Translations under genes and position numbers: made by a program
Origin: a virus
Virus record (IMG/VR): IMGVR_UViG_3300003410_000051
Location: 1-22,354 of that record
Length of the DNA stretch: 22,354 bases
Reading direction: 5' to 3' (one strand)
Shown here: piece after piece, positions 12,692-19,452 of the stretch
How the letters are laid out: every line of letters begins with the position of its first letter
Position numbering within the stretch: position 1 is the stretch's first letter
Notes under the pieces: generated by a model
The model's database searches: none
What the model was told of the DNA's origin: nothing
What the model saw: the letters and a program-made list of their open reading frames with translations, nothing else

Positions 12692-15600
12692 TTAATTAAA
12701 TTTAAAACTTACAGGATAAAACTCGCTAGACCCTGTATTTGACAGCGTTCCTCCATTACTAGGATCTAACCATACTATTTTTTCAACTATAGATGATCCA
12801 GCATACCAAATCCATAATCCAGTAGGCTCGCTAGGATTGAGTGTAATAGTGCCAGAACTTAGATTAGCATATTCGCCGTCACTATCACCCGAATACTGTC
12901 TACCTATTTTTGTATCTTTAGTCACAGTAAGTTCTACAGTATCGCCTACAAAATAAGTTTTTGTTTTGATAGTATTGTTAAGAAAAATTCTATCAGGTCC
13001 TTCAGTATAAAATGTGCCAGTAGATATTGAATAGGTTTGATTAGGTGTGTCATCATAGAACGGTGCCCAATTATCTCCTGTAAAACTTGGAATAGCATTA
13101 CCTGCACTATCGGTTGCACTAGTAATATTCACAGTCATAAAATTACCTTTAAGGACTGGTCCCGCTTTAAGTGTAAAAACCCAAGTAGGAGTTGTTCGCA
13201 TTGAGTTATCAATAGTTGGTGTATCAGTTACGGTTAATGTGCCTGTGGGATTATCAAAATAATCACTGGCATTACCTTGATCGACAGTGATTTCATAATC
13301 AAAAGTAGTACCCGCAGGAATGTTATATAGTATTGCATATATGCCTAGTTTGGCTCCTGGTGGGTAATAATAGTCGGTCGTTGATCCGCTTACTAAAGAG
13401 TATACTCTTCCACTTGAACTAGTATCCCAGTACAGTTGTACTCTAGACCAATCAGGCGTTCTAGTTGTTCCGTCATCTATTACGTTAATTGTTAATGAAT
13501 CCTGGTTGGCTCCGTCGTCGACAGAAATAGTCAACGTTTGTGTAGATTCTATTGCTTCGTTTTGAAGAACAAAAAAACTTGCTGTGCCTGTATTGTTGTT
13601 TATTATAAAATATTGACGTCCTGGAATTCCGTCACCGCTGCCGTCACTCAATTCGTAGTACCAATTTCCGCTAGTTGATGTTATGTTAAATGGAACTATA
13701 GTTCCATCTGGAACATTTGTTGTAGTAAGTGTAACAACAAACGTGCCGTCTCCTTCTGTTACTGTGCTCGGACCTGATAACGTGTATGTTCTTGTAGGCA
13801 CAGGAATACCACTAGGTAATAATGTAATTTTAGCTGCATTAGGATTTAAAGTTAAATAGTTTTCCATGCTTGTGTATTGTTCGTAGTTGAATGTAGAACT
13901 AGACGTCCCAGGTACTAATAAGATTGATCTTGATTGAGTTGCATTTATGTTTTTAGTAGGGATTGTAATTTTAGTAACAGTATACATAGGCACAGCATCA
14001 CTTGGCACATTACGAACAAGTTCTCCTGTGCTATAATATAGTCTTTGTAAAGTACCGGTTTCCCAGTTTAAAGAATCATATCTGTCATCTGTATCAGGAG
14101 TGTTATCCCATTCCCAAGGATAGAATGACCAATAATCGTCGGTGTTTTCAGAATCATGAAATACATATAACTCTAAATCTTCACCTTCTGTGATAGTTGT
14201 TTTAGGATATTTTACAAAAAAGTTTATAGCTCTATCTGAATCGCCATTGCTCATTGTAAGTTTTTTTGTAGATATAAAAGGTGCTTTTAGAAGTTTATTC
14301 GGACCGCCGAATATTGTTGATGACGATGTATAATCATCTGTCTGTCCAGTACCTTTCATATGATTGTCCCAAGCAAGTTGTACAATATAATCTTTAAACT
14401 GGTAATGATTCCATTTACGCCTTGCTTCTGCAAGTTGGGCAATTACTCCAGTAACTTGCGGACATGCCATCGACGTGCCAGAAATTGCAATAGCTTTATA
14501 GTTAGAATCTAAGACATAGTTGCCTCTATAATCATTATTGTATTGATCCCATATTGTACAACCTTCAGGTATAGCTCCCATAATCCAACTTCCAGGTGCA
14601 TATAAATCTACTCCTGGACCTGCATTACTAAAACTCGATCTTATATTGTTTGTTGGAGGGTTCCAGCCACTAGTACTTCCGTTACCAAAATCCATGGCTC
14701 CTACAGTTATTACGTCTCCGTGACCTGGAGTTGTTCCTCTGTGATAATATCTAGTACCATATACACTTGAAGTCCAGTAGTTGTCGTAGTCATCGCCTCC
14801 TGGAATATCTACCTTGTGTTTGTCATTACCTGCTGCGGCAACAACTATTATTCCTGCATCAATACAGTCTTGTATATCAGCATCAACAGAAGCAAAGTGT
14901 ACAGGAAAAATATAATCTCCGTCAACATTTTGTTGTGATTCTACCATGCCGTATTGCGATTGCATGGTAGTTGCTGTCCAAGGAGTTCCTCGATAATTGC
15001 CGCCTGTGATATTTGTATACGGAGCAAAATACCCCCAGCTGTTACTCATTATTGTAGGATTGTCGTTGCTTTTATTCAAATGCCATAATCTCATTAAATT
15101 AATAGCAAGACTTGTTCCAAATGCATCTGTATCAAAAATTTTAATGGCATAGATGTTAGCAGAAGGAGCCCATCCAAATCTTGCTCCTGCGGCAGTACTT
15201 GAACAATGTGTGCCATGACCGTACTGGTCTGTATAGTGCTGAGGTCCTTGTGTATATGAGCCAGATAAACCCGCTTCTGCAGGCCAATCAACTTGTTGAA
15301 GTCTACTTACACCTGTAATGGGATCTTTCCATTCAGGATGATCTGCAAGGATACCGCTATCACAGATTACAATGTCTACATTTTTTCCAGAAGCAGTTAT
15401 ACCATCAACCCATCCGTCTGGACGCAATGTAAAACTTCGAGTACCGTGTGTACTCATCCATTTACCCCAGTCAGTTTTGTCTGCGTCGTAAAATCCCTGA
15501 ATGGATGTTCTATTTCCTGTTCGTCCAATATTATGAAGTAGTTCGCCGCCGTTTTCTATTTTAGAACCTACTCGTACATCTATAACACGACTATCTGTTT

Positions 15601-15760
15601 TTAAATCTTCAACTTGTTCTGCAGTCATTAATAGATCAAAATTACGCAAACTTTCTGGCTTTTCATTATGCACAGTAAAGCCAGCATCGTGCATTTCTTG
15701 CATGAAGTTTGCTTTGTCTATGCCTTTATGAAGAGTAACTACACAGCGTTGTTCAGACAT
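12692..15760 (-). CDS. Subtilisin-family (S8) serine protease with C-terminal beta-domain extension
   Basis: This 1022-residue protein contains a full subtilase catalytic domain: Asp134 in VICDSGI, His182 in YGHGTHCSSTAAG, oxyanion Asn312 in AAAGNDKH and Ser430 in SGTSMACPQVTG. Residues 1-70 have the look of an I9-type inhibitory propeptide (CVVTLHKGIDKANFMQEMHD). No signal peptide is seen. Beyond about residue 500 come Thr/Ser/Gly-rich beta domains. One at about 665-770 resembles a Calx-beta repeat (STVTEGDGTFVVTL, ending LTINVIDDG), and a further domain runs to the C-terminus. The gene starts 9 nt after the tail-fibre-like gene with AAGGAAC as its ribosome site, so the two are probably co-expressed late. 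I infer a virion- or tail-associated protease, perhaps acting on host surface proteins or maturing a tail part. A lysis role is the alternative. Confidence 0.95.
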   Translation of the reverse strand: MSEQRCVVTLHKGIDKANFMQEMHDAGFTVHNEKPESLRNFDLLMTAEQVEDLKTDSRVIDVRVGSKIENGGELLHNIGRTGNRTSIQGFYDADKTDWGKWMSTHGTRSFTLRPDGWVDGITASGKNVDIVICDSGILADHPEWKDPITGVSRLQQVDWPAEAGLSGSYTQGPQHYTDQYGHGTHCSSTAAGARFGWAPSANIYAIKIFDTDAFGTSLAINLMRLWHLNKSNDNPTIMSNSWGYFAPYTNITGGNYRGTPWTATTMQSQYGMVESQQNVDGDYIFPVHFASVDADIQDCIDAGIIVVAAAGNDKHKVDIPGGDDYDNYWTSSVYGTRYYHRGTTPGHGDVITVGAMDFGNGSTSGWNPPTNNIRSSFSNAGPGVDLYAPGSWIMGAIPEGCTIWDQYNNDYRGNYVLDSNYKAIAISGTSMACPQVTGVIAQLAEARRKWNHYQFKDYIVQLAWDNHMKGTGQTDDYTSSSTIFGGPNKLLKAPFISTKKLTMSNGDSDRAINFFVKYPKTTITEGEDLELYVFHDSENTDDYWSFYPWEWDNTPDTDDRYDSLNWETGTLQRLYYSTGELVRNVPSDAVPMYTVTKITIPTKNINATQSRSILLVPGTSSSTFNYEQYTSMENYLTLNPNAAKITLLPSGIPVPTRTYTLSGPSTVTEGDGTFVVTLTTTNVPDGTIVPFNITSTSGNWYYELSDGSGDGIPGRQYFIINNNTGTASFFVLQNEAIESTQTLTISVDDGANQDSLTINVIDDGTTRTPDWSRVQLYWDTSSSGRVYSLVSGSTTDYYYPPGAKLGIYAILYNIPAGTTFDYEITVDQGNASDYFDNPTGTLTVTDTPTIDNSMRTTPTWVFTLKAGPVLKGNFMTVNITSATDSAGNAIPSFTGDNWAPFYDDTPNQTYSISTGTFYTEGPDRIFLNNTIKTKTYFVGDTVELTVTKDTKIGRQYSGDSDGEYANLSSGTITLNPSEPTGLWIWYAGSSIVEKIVWLDPSNGGTLSNTGSSEFYPVSFKFN

Positions 15761-15769
15761 CTAAGTTCC

Positions 15770-17041
15770 TTAGTAAAGTGCGTTCCACGACACACCGTCA
15801 TAAAATACAGGATAAGGAGTGGATCCTCCTTTAGAAGCAGGGTCCCAGTTAGTTGCATCTGCTACAGCAAAACTTCCACTAACTGCTGTCGGAGCACTTG
15901 TTTGTGCAGTAAGTTCTAAGACATTCGTTGCAGAAATACTTCCATCTACTGCTAATACACCTGCGCTGTTTCCTGTATTAAAAACAAAATCTGCTCCACT
16001 GTCAAATGTAGGATTTCCTACACCTGTAAAAACAAAATCAGTTGCTGTAACTGTGTTAAAGATAACATCGTCTGTGGTGTTTAATGTTTGATCTCCTCCG
16101 CCGGGTAATCCTGTAACAGTGGCTCCTGAAAAATCAACTCCTGCTTGAAATTCTACATTAGAGGTAAATGTTGTACCTTGTTGAGCAATTTGTAATCCTA
16201 CTACATTTACATCTGTAAAATCTACAGTTGCAGTTGAATCAAATCGTAAACTATTTTCAATAGTAACATCACTTTGGAATATTGTATTATTTGCAATGTT
16301 AATAGTGCTCGAATCGTCTGTGCTAATAACACTGCTTGCAAAACTAAAGTTTCCAACGCTATCTGGTATATCTCCTAGAGTAATATATCCTGCATCATTT
16401 GTCAATTCGCTTACAGCAGATACTAGTCTATTATTACTATCTGTTAAGTCATCAATATCTTGAGGGATAACATTGTTATTATCAGTTAGCGTACTAATAT
16501 CAACAGGTATTGCAGGCTTGTTAGTTAAATCGTTATAGCTACCGCTAAACAGTAATGAGTTAATATCTGCCAGTTCAGACACATCTTGCGGGATGGTAGG
16601 CTTGTTTGTTAAACTAGTATACGAACCATCAAAGGTAAACACTGGTGGTACATCGATTAAATCGTTGAAAGATCCTGTGTAGGCAACAGCTGACAATGGA
16701 TTTACATAACCCTGCGTTGTAGGACTTCCATAGGTTACATCTGTTAGTAACTTGCGCCAAGCGCCACTATGTGCATAGTACAAAGCTCCTGTGCTTGCAA
16801 CGTGTATGGTCATACCAGTATAGGTATTTGGATTGTAGTTTGCTAGACTTGCTTCGTCTGCAACAGTGTTAGAATAAGAAATAAGATTATTGCCAAAATC
16901 TATATCTTCACCGCCAATGTCTGGATCACTGGCAAGAGTTGCTTCTACAGCATCTACTCTTGTGTCTAGTTCTGTAAAGTTTCCGTCTAACTCTGCGTGA
17001 GTAAGAGCTGTACCTTTTGTTGTTCTTAATGTTATTGCCAT
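15770..17041 (-). CDS. Tail-fibre-like protein
   Basis: This 423-residue protein begins with LRTTKGTALTHAELDGNFTE (residues 5-24), an N-terminal segment common to tail fibres and fibre-attachment proteins of marine phages. A region of spaced repeats follows at about 122-180: TGSFNDLIDVPP, DGSYTSLTNKPTIP and SGSYNDLTNKPAIP. A long Thr/Val/Asn/Gly-rich beta-structured stretch comes next, as in trimeric fibre shafts. The last residues (TPYPVFYDGVSWNALY) resemble the aromatic end of a fibre tip. It probably contributes to host recognition at the tail. The start follows the upstream stop closely with TAGGAA as a ribosome site. It is followed by the protease gene, suggesting a functional pair. Confidence 0.82.
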   Translation of the reverse strand: MAITLRTTKGTALTHAELDGNFTELDTRVDAVEATLASDPDIGGEDIDFGNNLISYSNTVADEASLANYNPNTYTGMTIHVASTGALYYAHSGAWRKLLTDVTYGSPTTQGYVNPLSAVAYTGSFNDLIDVPPVFTFDGSYTSLTNKPTIPQDVSELADINSLLFSGSYNDLTNKPAIPVDISTLTDNNNVIPQDIDDLTDSNNRLVSAVSELTNDAGYITLGDIPDSVGNFSFASSVISTDDSSTINIANNTIFQSDVTIENSLRFDSTATVDFTDVNVVGLQIAQQGTTFTSNVEFQAGVDFSGATVTGLPGGGDQTLNTTDDVIFNTVTATDFVFTGVGNPTFDSGADFVFNTGNSAGVLAVDGSISATNVLELTAQTSAPTAVSGSFAVADATNWDPASKGGSTPYPVFYDGVSWNALY

Positions 17042-17049
17042 TTTAGTTC

Positions 17050-17490
17050 CTACACTACATATCCTGGTTCAACAAATCCAGGTTCCATAAACGTTGTTGT
17101 ATCGCCTACCTCAACAGGTACAGGAACAGTATCACCGATATTTCTAGATTCGAGTCTATTTCCTGTTTGCACTTTGTAACCGATACTACTAATATTTTCT
17201 CTGTTATAATTTAATATTTCTGCAACCACTGCATCTAGTTGTATTTTATTAAAGTTTTTAATACCATCTAATAGTTCAAATGTTTTTATATTGTCTATCT
17301 TTGCTTGTTGTAATAATACTCCTGCAACTGATGTTGCACTTGATTTACCAAAGCCGCGCTTTTCAAAAAAACCTACAACAGCATCAATTTCGTTAGCAGG
17401 AAATGCAATTTTTTTAGTAAAATATCTATTATAAAATTCTTTTACTTTATCGGCACTGTCTTTAGAAACCGTTTTAGGTAAACTGCTCAT
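17050..17490 (-). CDS. Conserved small tail-locus protein, function unknown
   Basis: This 146-residue protein is mostly helical in its first 110 residues: VKEFYNRYFTKKIAFPANEI, then DAVVGFFEKRGFGKSSATSV and FNKIQLDAVVAEILNYNREN. It ends in a proline/valine-rich tail (DTVPVPVEV, EPGFVEPGYVV). I associate the FPANEIDAVVGFFEKRGF pattern with a conserved protein of marine T4-like phages whose role is not known. Its start overlaps the preceding stop as TAATG, so its synthesis is probably coupled to that of the tube-like protein before it. A tail or baseplate assembly role is inferred only from this linkage. Confidence 0.82.
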   Translation of the reverse strand: MSSLPKTVSKDSADKVKEFYNRYFTKKIAFPANEIDAVVGFFEKRGFGKSSATSVAGVLLQQAKIDNIKTFELLDGIKNFNKIQLDAVVAEILNYNRENISSIGYKVQTGNRLESRNIGDTVPVPVEVGDTTTFMEPGFVEPGYVV

Positions 17491-18680
17491 TATAATCCGC
17501 CTCTTATTCTTCCTGCTGCATCTACGTTAGTTAAATCTGCATTACTAACTTTACTATTTGCTTTACCTGTTTCAACAGCGCCTTGTATTCTCTGTGCATA
17601 GTTGCTTGCCGAAGCATTTACTGCTCCGCCAAACGCTTCTAATTTTTGGAAAAAGCCGCCGCTGCCTGTGTTCTTAGGAAAACTATAGCCCGAGCTATTT
17701 CCTGACTGATCTTTGGCTGCCTGCTGTATTGCACCTTTAAATACATTCAAACCTTCTTCTCTAAGTCCTTCTGCAGAAAGACCTTTTGCATTACCAAATG
17801 TATTAGCAGCATTTAAAATAGTTCCTAGACCTACATTGCCTGTAGCAATATCATTTGCAATATTGCTAATCCCAGATAATATGCCACCTTGACCTAACAA
17901 ACTTTGTGTTCCGCCGCCTTGTATAGTTAATGGGCTCGGTGTTGGATCGTAGTGTTCTTTTGCAAATCCAGGAGGGGAATCTTCTCCTGTTGCTCCGCTA
18001 TCGTAAAATACCGCTTCGTATGCAACTTGCATGGTGTTTTCTGATACTCCTGATGCATCAGTTTGATCCATAGTGTCATGTCCAAAACTTGTTACAATAG
18101 GATTAACTAATGTGTATGATACATATGAATGGCGAGCCATTTGATATATTGTAATTCTATCAAAAAATGGTGTTTTACTTCCTGCATCTAGACCGTATCT
18201 ATACTTGTGAGATGTATCGCCTTTATATGTATTTCTAGAATCGTATGCACCAGGTTTAGAACCTTGATTGCCGTCATTATAATAGTATCTATAGTAATAC
18301 TGCATTAACGTGCTAGTAATACCAAAATTATCGTCGTGGAAGTTAATATTGATCGGTTCGTATTCTAATGTAGTTTGTAGATTCTTTTTTCTGTTATACA
18401 TGTTTTTAGTAACAGTATTAACAGAATAGCTAGGCAAATCAACACCTTTGACTAGTAGATTAATTTCGTTGCGATGACGCTGAACTAAATTTGGAACTAG
18501 ATCCTGTGCTTCACTGCTCAAACTTAAAACAACATGATAAAGATATTTTGTTTTAGGAGCAAGTCTAAAAGCATCATCTACGTATAATCTAGCGGCATGT
18601 TTATAATCTCCAAAAGTTCCTTTCGGATTGGATGCCCCACTTACTAAATTATCTAAAAACCCGTTGAGTATATTTGCCAT
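17490..18680 (-). CDS. Tail-tube-like structural protein (possible gp48/gp54-type baseplate cap or initiator)
   Basis: This 396-residue protein shows a pattern in residues 45-135 that parallels gp19 encoded just upstream. In both, a V-x-x-V/L-P strand is followed by MYN or VYN, then YEPININ (here) or WDPITLN (gp19), an acidic DD/ED and an amphipathic helix. In T4 the tube-like baseplate proteins gp48 and gp54 share the tube fold, so I suggest a tube-joining role, at moderate confidence. From about residue 230 onward the protein is Gly/Ser/Asn/Ala-rich and probably helical or disordered, unlike gp19. The ATG has TATAAATA exactly 5 nt upstream and no Shine-Dalgarno. The stop is coupled to the next gene. 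Confidence 0.8.
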   Translation of the reverse strand: MANILNGFLDNLVSGASNPKGTFGDYKHAARLYVDDAFRLAPKTKYLYHVVLSLSSEAQDLVPNLVQRHRNEINLLVKGVDLPSYSVNTVTKNMYNRKKNLQTTLEYEPININFHDDNFGITSTLMQYYYRYYYNDGNQGSKPGAYDSRNTYKGDTSHKYRYGLDAGSKTPFFDRITIYQMARHSYVSYTLVNPIVTSFGHDTMDQTDASGVSENTMQVAYEAVFYDSGATGEDSPPGFAKEHYDPTPSPLTIQGGGTQSLLGQGGILSGISNIANDIATGNVGLGTILNAANTFGNAKGLSAEGLREEGLNVFKGAIQQAAKDQSGNSSGYSFPKNTGSGGFFQKLEAFGGAVNASASNYAQRIQGAVETGKANSKVSNADLTNVDAAGRIRGGL

Positions 18681-18685
18681 AATAG

Positions 18686-18693
18686 TATTTATA
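18686..18693 (-). promoter_or_regulatory. T4-late-type octamer TATAAATA, 5 nt before ATG
   Basis: A perfect TATAAATA is followed by CTATT and the ATG at 18680. It lies in a true intergenic gap behind the gene 19 terminator, free of coding constraint, which makes it the cleanest example in the window. Confidence 0.65.
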
Positions 18694-18710
18694 CCATTTT
18701 ATAATGTGCG

Positions 18711-18742
18711 TATAAAACAAAAGGAGCTATTATAGCTCCTTT
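18711..18742 (-). terminator. Rho-independent terminator after gene 19
   Basis: The near-perfect inverted repeat AAAGGAGCTAT / ATAGCTCCTTT (18732-18742 with 18720-18730) has a very short loop and is followed by TTTTGTTTT on the minus strand. It lies about 27 nt past the gene 19 stop. Confidence 0.9.
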
Positions 18743-18768
18743 CGCTCGGCATTTCAACTTAAAAAGTA

Positions 18769-19395
18769 TTAAGCACCGCCACCTGTAATTAGGCTTCCTA
18801 CAGTTCTACCTACAGCAGTACCAATACCTTCACCTTGTGGTGATTGTATTGCATTATCATAGCGGATTGCTAGGGTAATTTGTACTGGATCGTTTGTAGC
18901 ATATGCTAGCGTGTTGTAGTTAGCATTTTGTACAAAGCAACCGTATAGTTCGAATGTTTCTAGTACGTTTGGTGTATTAGCACCGTTGCCGCCGTCTAAA
19001 ATTTCAATACGTGTTGTAAACTTATAATCAATGCCTGAAGCTGCACTTGACTGTTCAAAGAAGTCAAACTGCTTTTGTAGTTGTTCGCCGACTAACTTCT
19101 GTACATTATTGTTTACATCTTCACGTAAATTTAATGTAATTGGATCCCATGCATGCTTACCAGCTAGGTAAACACGTGAGTTGTAAACAGGAACTTCAAT
19201 TTCTTCAAAGTTAACTGTCGGACGAGTTACGTCAATAACTTGTTTAGTTAATTCTGTAGTAGGTGTTGAAACACCAAAGTTCTCTAATGTCACTCTAAAG
19301 CGGTATTGTAGCTTAGGCATTAACAAGCCTTGACTTGCTGCACTATTATCGCTTGCTAGTGGCACTGTAATTTTTGATAGTGTTGAAATTGCCAT
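18769..19395 (-). CDS. 19: gp19 tail tube protein
   Basis: This 208-residue protein is the subunit of the inner tail tube through which DNA passes (T4 gp19: 163 residues). Typical features are KLQYRFRVTLENFG (residues 28-41) and the strand-loop VPVYNSRVYLAGKHAWDPIT. A helix with VQKLVGEQLQKQFDFFEQS follows, then FELYGCFVQNANYNTLAYAT and PVQITLAIRYDNA. It lies directly after the sheath gene, as in T4. It has its own AGGAG ribosome site, an upstream GCTAAATA and flanking terminators on both sides. This fits a highly and separately expressed major tail protein. Confidence 0.94.
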   Translation of the reverse strand: MAISTLSKITVPLASDNSAASQGLLMPKLQYRFRVTLENFGVSTPTTELTKQVIDVTRPTVNFEEIEVPVYNSRVYLAGKHAWDPITLNLREDVNNNVQKLVGEQLQKQFDFFEQSSAASGIDYKFTTRIEILDGGNGANTPNVLETFELYGCFVQNANYNTLAYATNDPVQITLAIRYDNAIQSPQGEGIGTAVGRTVGSLITGGGA

Positions 19396-19413
19396 CTTAA
19401 TCTCCTATATAAC

Positions 19414-19421
19414 TATTTAGC
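19414..19421 (-). promoter_or_regulatory. Late-type octamer GCTAAATA upstream of gene 19
   Basis: GCTAAATA is followed by GTTATATAGGAGATTAAG and the ATG at 19395. Here the octamer is 18 nt from the start, leaving room for a short leader that includes the AGGAG ribosome site. The 11-mer GCTAAATAGTT also occurs upstream of gene 32. Confidence 0.45.
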
Positions 19422-19425
19422 CAAA

Positions 19426-19450
19426 ATAGGTCCCCTTGCGGGGACCCACT
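19426..19450 (-). terminator. Terminator with GCAA tetraloop between genes 18 and 19
   Basis: The 7-bp stem GGTCCCC/GGGGACC (19440-19446 with 19429-19435) closes a GCAA loop. On the minus strand it is followed by TATTTT. T-rich tracts flank both sides, so it could work in either direction, though only minus-strand genes are present. Confidence 0.8.
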
Positions 19451-19452
19451 TT

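Noticed and set aside
13990-15919. Plus-strand open frames within the subtilase and fibre genes
   Set aside because: All lie inside or across the ends of strongly supported minus-strand genes and show no recognisable protein features or ribosome sites.
16530-16680. Repeats in the fibre gene as a DNA repeat array
   Set aside because: The similarity is at protein level (GSYxxLTNKPxIP) and fits fibre-shaft repeats rather than an independent DNA element.
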